A stretch of 64,000 nucleotides of DNA, taken from positions 3,224,001 through 3,288,000 of the forward strand of contig NZ_AP025592.1 in assembly GCF_023169965.1 (NCBI RefSeq). The letters run 5' to 3'. Position numbers and translations under genes: made by a program. Below the pieces are notes generated by a model. That model was not told the DNA's origin, did no database searches, and saw nothing but the letters and a program-made list of their open reading frames with translations. This document shows, one piece after another, positions 36,618 through 44,919 of the stretch (the stretch's first letter is position 1; each line of letters begins with the position of its first letter). Source of the stretch: Anaeromyxobacter paludicola (GTDB lineage: Bacteria > Myxococcota > Myxococcia > Myxococcales > Anaeromyxobacteraceae).

Positions 36618-38453
36618 ATGGCACCCAGCCCGCGCCTTCCATCCAGTTCCTACCCCGGCCTCGACGAGGCGCTGGCCGCGAGGCTGACGGGGCCGGCCGA
36701 CGATGCGGGCCCTTCCGGCGCGAGCGGACTGCGCCCGGAGGTCTGGATCCCGCTCCTGTACCTGGCGCTCTCCGGCGCCTGGATCTCCTTCTCGGACCAC
36801 CTGGTCGCGGCGGCGGCGCGCACCTCCGAGGAGTACGCGCAGTGGTCCACCTGGAAGGGGCTCGGCTTCACGGTCGTGACGGCCCTGCTCCTCCACGCCG
36901 GAATGCGCTGGGCGCTCGAGCGGCAGCGGCGCGCCCAGCAGCAGGTGGTCCTGCGCGAGGCGCTCCTGCGCGCCATCACCGACGCGCTCGCCGACCCGGT
37001 CTTCGTGAAGGACCGCGCGGGCAACTTCGTCTTCGCCAACCCGGCCACGCTCTCCACCCTGGGCAGGCGGCCCGAGGAGGTGCTGGGGAGGAGCGATCGC
37101 CAGATCCACGGGGACGCGGCCGTGGGCGAGGCGGTCATGGCCCACGATCGGCGGATCGTCGCCACCGGCCAGCCGGAGGCGCTGGAGGAGTGGCTGGAGA
37201 CGCCGCGCGGCCGGCGCTTGCACCTCACCACCCGCTCGCCGTTCCGGGACGCCGCGCGCGAGATCGTCGGCGTGGTCGGCGTCTCGCGCGACATCACGGA
37301 GCGCAAGAAGGCCGAGGAGCAGCTCCTGCAGTCCCAGAAGCTCGAGAGCATCGGGCGGCTCGCGGGCGGCGTGGCGCACGACTTCAACAACCTCCTCACG
37401 GCGATCCTGGCCTGCAGCGCGTCCCTGAAGGAGGACCTGGCCCGCGGGGCGGCGGCGCAGCCGGAGGACGTGGAGGAGATCCTGGCCGCCGGCGAGCGCG
37501 CCCGCGACCTCACGCGCCAGCTCCTCGCCTTCGCCCGCAAGCAGGTCATCGCGCCGGTGGCGCTCGATCTCAACGCGGTCGTGCGCGGGATGCAGAAGCT
37601 CCTCGACCGGCTGCTCGGAGAGGACGTCGAGCTGCGGGTGAAGCTGCAGCCCGGCCTGTGGACCCTGCACGCCGACCCCGGGCAGGTGGAGCAGGTGATC
37701 CTGAACCTGGTGGTCAACGCCCGGGACGCGATGCCGCGCGGAGGGGTGCTCGAGCTCGAGACCCGCAACGCCACGGAGGAGCCGGCGCAGGACCCCGAGC
37801 GCATGCCGGGGGAGTGGGTGCGGCTCGCGGTCCGCGACTCGGGCGAGGGGATGTCCCCCGAGGTGCGGGCGCACCTCTTCGAGCCGTTCTTCACGACGAA
37901 GGACCCGGGGAAGGGGACCGGGCTCGGGCTCGCCACGGTCTACGGCATCGTCCAGCAGGCCGGGGGCCACGCGCACGTGCAGACGGAGCTGGGCCGTGGC
38001 ACCTGCTTCGAGCTCTGCTTCCCGCGCGTCATCGCCGCCGCCCCGCCCTACGCCCGGCCGGTGGCCCCGCAGGCGACCGGCGGAAAGGAGACGGTCCTGG
38101 TGGTCGAGGACGAGCCGCAGGTGCGAGCGGTCACGGTCCGCGTGCTCCGCGCAGCCGGCTACGAGGTCGTGGCCGCCGCGGATCCACGAGAGGCGCTGGC
38201 GCTCGAGTGGGAGGAGCCCGGCCGGCTGCGCCTGCTCGTCACCGACGTGGTGATGCCCGGGATGGACGGCCGCGCGCTCGCGCAGGAGCTCCGCCGCCGG
38301 CACTCCGGCCTGAAGGTGCTCTTCGTCTCGGGCTACCCGCAGGAGATCATCGCCGAGCGGGGAGTCCTCGAGCCGGGGATCGACTTCCTCGAGAAGCCGT
38401 TCACCGGACCGGGGCTCCTCTCCCGCGTGCGTGCGGTGCTCGACGCGGGCTGA
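36618..38453 (+). CDS. Hybrid sensor histidine kinase (PAS-HisKA-HATPase-receiver)
   Basis: The 611-residue protein has two membrane helices (VWIPLLYLALSGAWISFS and GLGFTVVTALLLHAGMRWAL) that enclose a short external loop. A PAS domain follows at about residues 115-235 (ITDALADPVFVKDRAGNFVFANPATL ... GVSRDITERKKAEEQL), then a HisKA phosphoacceptor (LAGGVAHDFNNLLTAILA) and a HATPase domain with NLVVNARDAMP and GTGLGLATVYGIV. The C-terminal receiver (VLVVEDEPQVRAV, phosphoacceptor Asp in VTDVVMPGMDG, Lys in LEKPF) suggests an internal phosphorelay. The output partner is not in the window. It resembles many orphan myxobacterial kinases. Confidence 0.92.
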   Translation: MAPSPRLPSSSYPGLDEALAARLTGPADDAGPSGASGLRPEVWIPLLYLALSGAWISFSDHLVAAAARTSEEYAQWSTWKGLGFTVVTALLLHAGMRWALERQRRAQQQVVLREALLRAITDALADPVFVKDRAGNFVFANPATLSTLGRRPEEVLGRSDRQIHGDAAVGEAVMAHDRRIVATGQPEALEEWLETPRGRRLHLTTRSPFRDAAREIVGVVGVSRDITERKKAEEQLLQSQKLESIGRLAGGVAHDFNNLLTAILACSASLKEDLARGAAAQPEDVEEILAAGERARDLTRQLLAFARKQVIAPVALDLNAVVRGMQKLLDRLLGEDVELRVKLQPGLWTLHADPGQVEQVILNLVVNARDAMPRGGVLELETRNATEEPAQDPERMPGEWVRLAVRDSGEGMSPEVRAHLFEPFFTTKDPGKGTGLGLATVYGIVQQAGGHAHVQTELGRGTCFELCFPRVIAAAPPYARPVAPQATGGKETVLVVEDEPQVRAVTVRVLRAAGYEVVAAADPREALALEWEEPGRLRLLVTDVVMPGMDGRALAQELRRRHSGLKVLFVSGYPQEIIAERGVLEPGIDFLEKPFTGPGLLSRVRAVLDAG

Positions 38454-39287
38454 GGAGGAGCCGGCCGGGCGCGTGCCCCAGGCCGACTGAGTGAATTCAC
38501 CGATCGCTGCGTCATATGACGACGTCGCCCCGGGGGCCGGCCCCGTCCGCAGCCGGAGACGTTCAGGGGAATCTGGCGGAGGCGGGCGCCGCGCGGAATC
38601 GGTCGGCCTCTCCATCGACCTGAGCCCGGTCCGCGCCCCCGGTGGCGATCCCGCCTCGCCTGGCCCCGGCACGGTCCGCGCCGGCCGAGGCCCGATCCGG
38701 CGGTGCCGGTGGCGGCCGCGCGCCGCGGCTCCGGGCTCGACGTCGGTGCCGACCCCGGTGCCGGAGGTGGCTGAGGCGCCTGGGTCGGCGCGGGGTCCGC
38801 ACCCGGAAACCATCCGGGTTCCCGGCCACTTATCGCCCACGCGGGTCTGTAGGTGAACGGTGCCGGAGGTGGGCGGGTCAAAGGGAGGGCCGCACCCCCG
38901 GAGAGGTTGGTGGCTCGTGGGAGGGAACCCGTGTGGGGCTCTCGCTCGGCCGCCTCCGGCACCGGCCTCCTCGGACCTCCCATGGCCGCCGACCCGACCG
39001 GGGTGGCACCCTGTCCCGAGTGACCTGGCCGGGCGCCCGCGACGCCCTTCTGGCCGGACCTTGCTCGGCTCGGGGAGGTTGGCATCCCGCTCGCAAAGAG
39101 AAGGCGCGGTCCCGAGCCTGGAGGGGGCGGCCGCGCTCCGCAGCGGAGCGCGGCTGGCTCGGGACCACTTCGGAACGCCGTGGGCCAGCCGAACGCCGCC
39201 GTCGGGACGCACCTGGGAGGGAACATCGACCCTCTCGGCGTAGCGCATCCGCCGCCGGTCGAGGGCGTCCCGCGCGGCGCGCCCCTC
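38454..39287. other. 834-bp stretch without a recognisable gene
   Basis: No frame here shows convincing codon bias. Shortly after the kinase stop lie two perfect palindromes 9 bp apart: GTGAATTCAC (38491-38500) and CGTCATATGACG (38510-38521). Three exact decamer repeats follow at 38757-38766, 38859-38868 and 38954-38963, with variants near 38701 and 38744. A weak extended start of the next gene (39180) falls in the last part. Confidence 0.5.
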
Positions 39288-40340
39288 GTGCTGGCAGTGA
39301 ACCCCGCCCCGGGCGTCACCCGGCTGGGCCTGTTCGAGGGGGAGCGGCTGGTCCGCTCCGCCGCCGTCCAGCACTCGGAGCGGAGCCTCCGCGCCTGCCG
39401 CCGCCTGCTCGAGCAGCAGGACTTCCGGCTCGACGGCGTCCGGGGCTTCCTGACCGCGGCCGGGGTGCAGCCGGGCCGGCTCGCCGCGGCGGTGGGGCAG
39501 GGCGGGCTGCTCCCGCGCGCGCTCCCCGGCACCTACCTCGTGGACGACGCGCTCCTGCGCGAGCAGGCCCAGGCCGCGCCCATCGAGCACGAGGCGAACC
39601 TCGGCGCCCCCATCGTCCACGCGCTCGCCAGCGAGCACGGCTGCCCGGCCTACGTGGTGGACCCGGTGGACGAGGCGGCCCTCGACGCGCTCGCCCGCCT
39701 CGGCGGCGCGCGCGGCCCGGTGAGGACGGCCCTCACCCACGCGCTCAACATGCGGCTCGTCGCCCGCCGCCACGCCTCGGGCGTGAACCGGCCGACGCAG
39801 GAGATGAAGCACGTGGTGGCCCACCTCGGCGACGGGTTCTCGCTCGCGGCCCTGCGCGGCGGCGTCCTCCTCGACGCGGTGACCTCGCTCGCGCCGGTGG
39901 GCGAGGCCCGCGGCGACAGCATCGAGACGGCGCTCGCCGCGGCGTGCGCCCAGCCGGGCGCCGACGCCCGCTCGGTGGCGGCGGGGCTCTTCGGCGCGCG
40001 CGCGCTCCAGCCCACGCTCTCGGGCGCGCAGGTGCTCACCGCCCTCGCCCGCGCCGAGCGGGGAGAGCGGACCGCCTTCCTGCTCCTCGAGGCGGTGAGC
40101 TACCAGCTCGCGAAGGTGGTGGGCGAGCTCGCGACGGTGCTCGAGGGCGAGGTGGACGGGATCCTCCTCACCGGCGGGCTCACGAGCGCCGGCCCGGTGG
40201 TGAGCGGCCTGTCGCGCCGGGTGGAGTGGATCGCGCCGGTGTTCGTCTACCCGGGCGAGGAGGAGCTCCGGGCGCTGGCGGACGGCGCGCTCAGGGCCCT
40301 GAGCGGCGCGGAGCAGGCGCTGCGCTATCCGCGCTGCTGA
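39288..40340 (+). CDS. Butyrate kinase-like protein with altered active site
   Basis: Butyrate/acetate kinases (ASKHA fold) make acyl phosphates from ATP. This frame, about 350 residues from the GTG at 39288, aligns with butyrate kinase along its length: LAVNPAPGVTRLGLFEGE at the N-terminus, AYVVDPVDEAALDALARLGG, THALNMRLVARRHASGV, VVAHLGDGFSLAALRGG, and VDGILLTGGLTS. The phosphate-binding motif NPGSTSTK is replaced by NPAPGVTR, HLGGG by HLGDG, and the conserved DGEGPFSPERSG region by LAPVGEARGDS. Normal kinase activity is doubtful. A longer start at 39180 is possible. It overlaps the convergent DedA gene by 50 bp at the 3' ends. Confidence 0.78.
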   Translation: MLAVNPAPGVTRLGLFEGERLVRSAAVQHSERSLRACRRLLEQQDFRLDGVRGFLTAAGVQPGRLAAAVGQGGLLPRALPGTYLVDDALLREQAQAAPIEHEANLGAPIVHALASEHGCPAYVVDPVDEAALDALARLGGARGPVRTALTHALNMRLVARRHASGVNRPTQEMKHVVAHLGDGFSLAALRGGVLLDAVTSLAPVGEARGDSIETALAAACAQPGADARSVAAGLFGARALQPTLSGAQVLTALARAERGERTAFLLLEAVSYQLAKVVGELATVLEGEVDGILLTGGLTSAGPVVSGLSRRVEWIAPVFVYPGEEELRALADGALRALSGAEQALRYPRC

Positions 40341-40962
40341 CCGGCCGGCCCGGGCCCGGGCGGAGGAAGCGGGGCGAGTCGGCGCGGCCCCGCCGCCAGT
40401 GCAGGAAGGCCCAGCCGGCGATCGCGAGCACGAAGGCCACCGCCACCCCGAGCTCCACCTCGTGGACCCGCCGCTTCACCACCTCGATCTGCGTGGCGAA
40501 GAAGTAGCCGAGCCCGACCACCAGCGGCACCGAGAGCAGCGCCGAGAGCCCGTCGGCGAGCAGGAAGGTCCGGCTCGACACGCCGCTCGCGCCGGCGAGC
40601 GCGAAGGTGGGCAGCCGGAACCCGGAGGCGTGCCGCGCCGCCATGATGGTGAGGAAGTCGTGCTTCTCGAAGTGGCACTCGATCCAGGCCCGCCGCTTGG
40701 GCGTGAAGACGCGGGCGATGCGCGGGTTCTCGAGCACCTGCCTCCCGTGCTTCCGCCCCAGCCGGAAGAGCAGGTAGTCGCCGGTGAGGATGCCGAGGTA
40801 GGTCGCGGCGAGCGCCGGCAAGAAGGAGATCACGCCCTCGTGCGCCAGGTAGCCCGCGGTGAGCTGCGTGAGCTCCTCGGGGAAGGGGATCCCGACCCCG
40901 GCCGACACCAGCACGCCGAAGATCGCGGCGTAGCTGAAGTGCGTGAGCAGGCGGAGCAGCAC
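40291..40962 (-). CDS. DedA family membrane protein
   Basis: DedA proteins are polytopic inner-membrane proteins linked to lipid flipping and membrane-potential homeostasis. The 223-residue protein has the family core: VGIPFPEELTQLTAGYLAHEG, ALAATYLGILTGDYLLFRLGRKHGRQVLEN, and FEKHDFLTIMAARHASGFRLPTFALAGASGVSSRTFLLADGLSALLSVPLVVGLGYFFA. It starts with a GTG at 40962. The C-terminal 30 residues are Arg/Pro-rich and are encoded in the overlap with the butyrate-kinase-like gene. Confidence 0.87.
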   Translation of the reverse strand: MLLRLLTHFSYAAIFGVLVSAGVGIPFPEELTQLTAGYLAHEGVISFLPALAATYLGILTGDYLLFRLGRKHGRQVLENPRIARVFTPKRRAWIECHFEKHDFLTIMAARHASGFRLPTFALAGASGVSSRTFLLADGLSALLSVPLVVGLGYFFATQIEVVKRRVHEVELGVAVAFVLAIAGWAFLHWRRGRADSPRFLRPGPGRPVSSADSAAPAPRRSGP

Positions 40963-41135
40963 GGCTCACCATGATAGGTCCGCCCGGCGGCGACGGAGGC
41001 GGCGAACTGCGGGCGGGTGGGTTCCCCCGGCGCCGCCCCCTTGAGAGGGTCGGCGGCCGAAGTCGTTGCGGCCCTGTGGCGCGGTGCGCAATATAGCCCC
41101 GCCGGACCGATCGATTCTCGAATCAAGGAGCAGGC

Positions 41136-41939
41136 ATGCCCCTCAAGATCCTGGTCGCCGCCAAGCGCGTCGAGGACCCGGAGTCGAAGATCAAGGTGAA
41201 GCCGGACGGGAGCGGCATCGTCACCGACGGCGTGAACTACAAGCTCAACCCCTTCGACGAGATCGCGGTCGAGGAGGGGCTCCGGCTCAAGGAGAAGCAC
41301 GGCGGCGAGGTCGTCGTGGCCTCGATCGGCGGCGACAAGTCGGTCACCGAGATCCGGGCCGCGCTCGCCATGGGGGCCGACCGCGCCATCCTCGTGAAGC
41401 ACGACGGCCCGCTCGACCCGGTGGTGGTCTCGGCCATCTTCCAGAAGCTCTTCGAGCAGGAGACGCCCGACCTCGTCCTGCTCGGCAAGCAGTCGATCGA
41501 CGACGACCAGAACCAGGTCGGCCAGTACCTCGCCGAGCGGCTCGGCCTGCCGCAGGCCACCTTCGCGTCCAAGACCGAGAGCCTGGAGAGCGAGGCGGAG
41601 CAGAAGAAGCAGCCGGGGCTCGCGCTCGCCGCGGACGGCAAGACGCTCGAGGTGGTGCGCGAGGTGGACGGGGGCGTGGAGACGCTCGCGCTCCGGCTCC
41701 CCGCGGTGGTCACCACCGACCTGCGGCTCAACAAGCCGCGCTTCGCCTCGCTGCCCGGGATCATGAAGGCCAAGAAGAAGGAGGTGAAGGAGCTCGCCGC
41801 GGCGTCGCTCGGCGTGGACCTCGCCCCGAAGGTGGTGGTGAAGAAGCTCGCCGAGCCGCCGAAGCGCCAGGGCGGCGTGAAGGTGGCCGACGTGGCCGAG
41901 CTCTACGAGAAGCTCCACGCCGAGGCGAAGGTCCTCTAG
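41136..41939 (+). CDS. etfB: Electron transfer flavoprotein subunit beta
   Basis: EtfAB takes electrons from acyl-CoA and other dehydrogenases and passes them to the quinone pool. The 267-residue beta subunit opens MPLKILVAAKRVEDPESKIKVK and has ALAMGADRAILVKHDGPLDP, the AMP/FAD-contact region LLGKQSIDDDQNQVGQYLAERLG, and the C-terminal helix GVKVADVAELYEKL. AAGGAG lies 7 bases before the ATG. A TATAGC at 41092-41097 with TTGCGG 20 bp upstream is a weak promoter candidate. etfA follows 9 bp downstream. A membrane Fe-S partner is encoded at 20.1-22.1 kb. Confidence 0.95.
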   Translation: MPLKILVAAKRVEDPESKIKVKPDGSGIVTDGVNYKLNPFDEIAVEEGLRLKEKHGGEVVVASIGGDKSVTEIRAALAMGADRAILVKHDGPLDPVVVSAIFQKLFEQETPDLVLLGKQSIDDDQNQVGQYLAERLGLPQATFASKTESLESEAEQKKQPGLALAADGKTLEVVREVDGGVETLALRLPAVVTTDLRLNKPRFASLPGIMKAKKKEVKELAAASLGVDLAPKVVVKKLAEPPKRQGGVKVADVAELYEKLHAEAKVL

Positions 41940-41948
41940 GAGGTCGCC

Positions 41949-42911
41949 ATGTCGAACGTCCTCATCGTCGCGGAGCAGGCCCAGGGCGCCCTCAAGAAGG
42001 CCACCTTCCACGCGCTCGGCGCCGGTCGCGAGGTGGCGCGCCGGACGGGCGGGAAGCTCGTCGCCGCGGTCCTCGGCGCCGGGGTGGGAGGGGCCGCGGA
42101 GGAGCTCGCCGCCCACGGGGTGGAGGTGCGGGTGGCCGACGCCCCCGGCCTCGAGCACTACCTCGCCGAGTCCTACGCGCCGGTGGTGGCGCAGCTCGCG
42201 AAGGACGTCGGGGCCACCTACGTCGGCGCCGGCGCGACCGCGTTCGGCAAGGATCTCCTGCCCCGCGTGGCGGCCCGCCTCGAGGCGGCCATGGCCACCG
42301 AGGTGCTCGGCTTCGCCGGCGACGGCGGCGCGGTCACCTTCCGCCGGCCGATGTGGGCCGGCAACGTGCTCGCGGAGGTGGAGCTCGCCACGCCGGTGAA
42401 GGTGTTCACGGTGCGCACCACCGAGTTCCAGCCGGCGCCGCGGGAAGGGCAGGGGAGCGTCGTCCCGGTCGCGGCGAGCGTGGACCCGGCCGCGCTCCGG
42501 ACCCGCTTCGTCTCCTTCAAGGAGGTGAAGAGCGAGCGGCCGGAGCTGACCGACGCGCGCATCGTGGTCTCCGGCGGCCGCGGCACCAAGGGCGACTTCA
42601 AGGAGGTCGAGGCGCTCGCCGACGAGCTCGGCGCCGCGGTGGGCGCGAGCCGCGCCGCGGTGGACGCCGGCTGGGTCCCGAACGACTGGCAGGTGGGGCA
42701 GACCGGCAAGGTGGTCGCGCCGGAGCTCTACGTGGCCGCCGGCATCTCCGGCGCCATCCAGCACCTCGCCGGCATGAAGGGCTCGAAGGTGATCGTGGCC
42801 GTCAACAAGGACCCCGAGGCGCCCATCTTCGCGCTCGCCGACTACGGGCTCGTGGCCGACCTCTTCAAGGCCCTGCCGGAGCTGCGGGCGAAGATCAAGG
42901 CCGGGAAGTGA
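41949..42911 (+). CDS. etfA: Electron transfer flavoprotein subunit alpha
   Basis: The 320-residue alpha subunit carries the FAD domain of the heterodimer. The N-terminal domain resembles EtfB ([20 protein letters not shown]). The C-terminal FAD-binding domain has [92 protein letters not shown], the complete family signature. AGGAGG precedes the ATG. It is translated with etfB. A REP-like hairpin follows at 42934. Confidence 0.96.
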   Translation: MSNVLIVAEQAQGALKKATFHALGAGREVARRTGGKLVAAVLGAGVGGAAEELAAHGVEVRVADAPGLEHYLAESYAPVVAQLAKDVGATYVGAGATAFGKDLLPRVAARLEAAMATEVLGFAGDGGAVTFRRPMWAGNVLAEVELATPVKVFTVRTTEFQPAPREGQGSVVPVAASVDPAALRTRFVSFKEVKSERPELTDARIVVSGGRGTKGDFKEVEALADELGAAVGASRAAVDAGWVPNDWQVGQTGKVVAPELYVAAGISGAIQHLAGMKGSKVIVAVNKDPEAPIFALADYGLVADLFKALPELRAKIKAGK

Positions 42912-42933
42912 CGGGGCCGGGGATCCCCTCTCT

Positions 42934-42970
42934 CCCTCTCCCGCGAAGCGGGGGAGGGTCGGGGAGGGGG
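42934..42970. repeat. REP-like palindromic element after etfA
   Basis: CCCTCTCCCGC (42934-42944) pairs with GCGGGGGAGGG (42948-42958) around GAA. The reverse complement of the whole 37-bp element matches 62221-62257 with only two mismatches, so it is a dispersed repeat and may also attenuate the etfBA transcript. Confidence 0.8.
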
Positions 42971-42996
42971 CCGTCTCACCGCGCGGGCCCGCTCGC

Positions 42997-44001
42997 ATGA
43001 CCGACGCCGGCCTCGCCGCCCTCGGCATCCACCGCATCCCGGTCCCGGTCCCCTTCCCGCAGGCCGGCGGGCCGGTCAACGTCTACGCCCTCGAGGACGA
43101 AGGCGGCGGGCTCTGCCTCTGGGACTCCGGCCTCGGCTCGCCGGAGGGGATCGCGGCCGTGCTCGACGGCCTCGCCGCACTGGGCCGGTCGCCCGCCGAC
43201 GTCCGCCGCATCTACCTCTCGCACGGCCACGTCGATCACTACGGCGCGGCGCTGGCGCTGATGGAGCGCCGCGGCGCGCCGGTACCGGTGCACGTCCACC
43301 CGGCCGACCACGCCAAGGTGGCCGCCTCGGCCCCCGGCTGGCGCGAGCAGGCGCCGCACTACGCCGCGCACCTCGCGAGGCTCGGCGTGCCGCCGGACGT
43401 GCTCGCCGCCCTCGCCCGCGAGGTCGGCGCGGGCTTCACCCTGGCCCGCCGGCTGCCCGAGGTCCGCGCCGCGCTCCCCGGCGAGCGGCTCTCCTTCGCC
43501 CGCTTCGAGGCCGAGCTGGTCCACATGCCGGGCCACACCCCCGGCCTCCTCTGCCTCTGGGACGCCGCGCACGGCCTCTTCTTCTCCGCCGACCACCTGC
43601 TCGAGAAGGTCTCCCCGAACCCGATCATCGAGCTCGGGCCGAACGGCGAGGAGGGCGCCTTCCACCCGCTGCTCCGCTACGTCGAGTCGCTCGCGCGGCT
43701 GCGGGCGCTCCCGGTCGAGCGGGTCCTGCCCGGCCACGGCCCGCCCTTCGGCGACCACCGCGCGGTCATCGACGGCCTGGTCGCGTTCTACGGCAAGCGC
43801 CAGGCCCGCATCCTCGCGCTCCTCGCCGGGGGCCCCCGCACCGGCTACGAGATCACCCGCGACCTCTTCCCCCGGGCCCGCGAGGGCGACCTGTTCCTCA
43901 CCGTCTCGGAGGCGGTGGCGAACCTCGAGGTGCTCGAGGCCCGGGGCGCGGTGGCGCGCGCCGAGGAGGGTGGGGTGTACCGCTTCCGGCTCTCGGGGTA
44001 G
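42997..44001 (+). CDS. Metallo-beta-lactamase-fold hydrolase with C-terminal winged helix (LACTB2-like)
   Basis: The 334-residue protein has a di-metal hydrolase domain at about residues 20-250: the main HxHxDH motif in YLSHGHVDHYGAAL, a second histidine in LVHMPGHTPGLLCLWD, the bridging aspartate in FFSADHLL, and the last ligand in VLPGHGPPF. The C-terminal 80 residues form a winged-helix (LLAGGPRTGYEITRDLFPRA ... VLEARGAVARAEEGGVYRF). This combination matches LACTB2 and related enzymes. The substrate, possibly a thioester or RNA, cannot be told. It follows the REP-like element and has no close operon partner upstream. Confidence 0.85.
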   Translation: MTDAGLAALGIHRIPVPVPFPQAGGPVNVYALEDEGGGLCLWDSGLGSPEGIAAVLDGLAALGRSPADVRRIYLSHGHVDHYGAALALMERRGAPVPVHVHPADHAKVAASAPGWREQAPHYAAHLARLGVPPDVLAALAREVGAGFTLARRLPEVRAALPGERLSFARFEAELVHMPGHTPGLLCLWDAAHGLFFSADHLLEKVSPNPIIELGPNGEEGAFHPLLRYVESLARLRALPVERVLPGHGPPFGDHRAVIDGLVAFYGKRQARILALLAGGPRTGYEITRDLFPRAREGDLFLTVSEAVANLEVLEARGAVARAEEGGVYRFRLSG

Positions 44002-44013
44002 AACGTCGGCCCC

Positions 44014-44901
44014 GTGGCCGATCTCGCCCTCCTCGTCCTCACGCTCTTCTGGGGCACCACCTTCCTGCTGGTGCACGACACGGTCGCGCACACGCCGGCC
44101 GGCCTCTTCCTCTTCCTGCGCTTCGGCCTCGCCGCGCTGGCCCTCGGCGCCGCCGCCCTCTGGCGCCGCGACCGGCCCACGCCCGGGCTCGTGAGGCACG
44201 GGCTCCTCCTCGGCGCCTTCCTCCTCGCCGGCTTCGTCTTCCAGACCTTCGGCCTGCGCTACACCACCCCGGCCCGCTCCGGGTTCCTCACCGGCCTCGC
44301 GGTGCTGGCGGTCCCGTTCCTGGGCCGCCTGCTGCTCGGACGCAAGGTGCAGCTCGCCTCCTGGATCGGCGTCGCCTTCGCCGTCGCCGGGCTCCTCCTC
44401 CTCACCCGGCCCTGGGAGGGCGCGCCGGCGGGCGACGTCCGGCTCGGCGACGCCCTCACCGTCCTCTGCTCGATCGCCTTCGCGCTCCAGATCGTCTACA
44501 CGAGCGAGTGGACGCGGCGGCACTCGGTGGTGCTGCTCACGCTCATCCAGGTGGGCGTGACCTTCGCCGGGACCGGCGCGCTGGCGCTCCTCGAGCCGGG
44601 GCCGGCGCGGGTGGCGCCGGGCGGCTGGCCGGTGATCGCCTTCACCGGCCTCGCCATGACGGCCCTCGCCTTCTTCGTCATGAACTGGGCGCAGCGCCAC
44701 ACCACCGCGGTCCGCGCCGCCCTCATCTTCGCGCTCGAGCCGGTGGCGGCGGCGCTCTTCAGCCACTACTGGGGCGGCGAGCCGCTCGGGCCGCTCGACT
44801 GGGCCGGCGGCGGGCTCATCGTCCTCGGCGTGGTGGCCGGGGAGGTGGGCGGCGCGGTCCTCGCCGCGCGCGCGCCCGGCTCCGAGCTGTCGGCCTCGTG
44901 A
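44014..44901 (+). CDS. EamA/DMT-family transporter
   Basis: The 295-residue membrane protein has ten predicted helices in two repeats of five, as in the drug/metabolite transporter superfamily. The first repeat carries LTLFWGTTFLLVHDTVAHTPAGLFLFLRFGLAALAL; the second has SIAFALQIVYTSEW, and FFVMNWAQRHTTAVRAALIFALEPVAAALFSHYWGGEPLGPLDWAGGGLIVLGVVAGE, the conserved EamA end. A GTG start at 44014, 12 bp after the hydrolase gene, suggests co-transcription. The substrate is unknown. Confidence 0.88.
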   Translation: MADLALLVLTLFWGTTFLLVHDTVAHTPAGLFLFLRFGLAALALGAAALWRRDRPTPGLVRHGLLLGAFLLAGFVFQTFGLRYTTPARSGFLTGLAVLAVPFLGRLLLGRKVQLASWIGVAFAVAGLLLLTRPWEGAPAGDVRLGDALTVLCSIAFALQIVYTSEWTRRHSVVLLTLIQVGVTFAGTGALALLEPGPARVAPGGWPVIAFTGLAMTALAFFVMNWAQRHTTAVRAALIFALEPVAAALFSHYWGGEPLGPLDWAGGGLIVLGVVAGEVGGAVLAARAPGSELSAS

Positions 44902-44919
44902 GGTAGAAGGGGCGCTCCG

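Noticed and set aside
38454..39287. A gene in the gap before the butyrate-kinase-like gene
   Set aside because: Open frames exist on both strands but contain decamer repeats and no motifs, and no ribosome binding site stands out.
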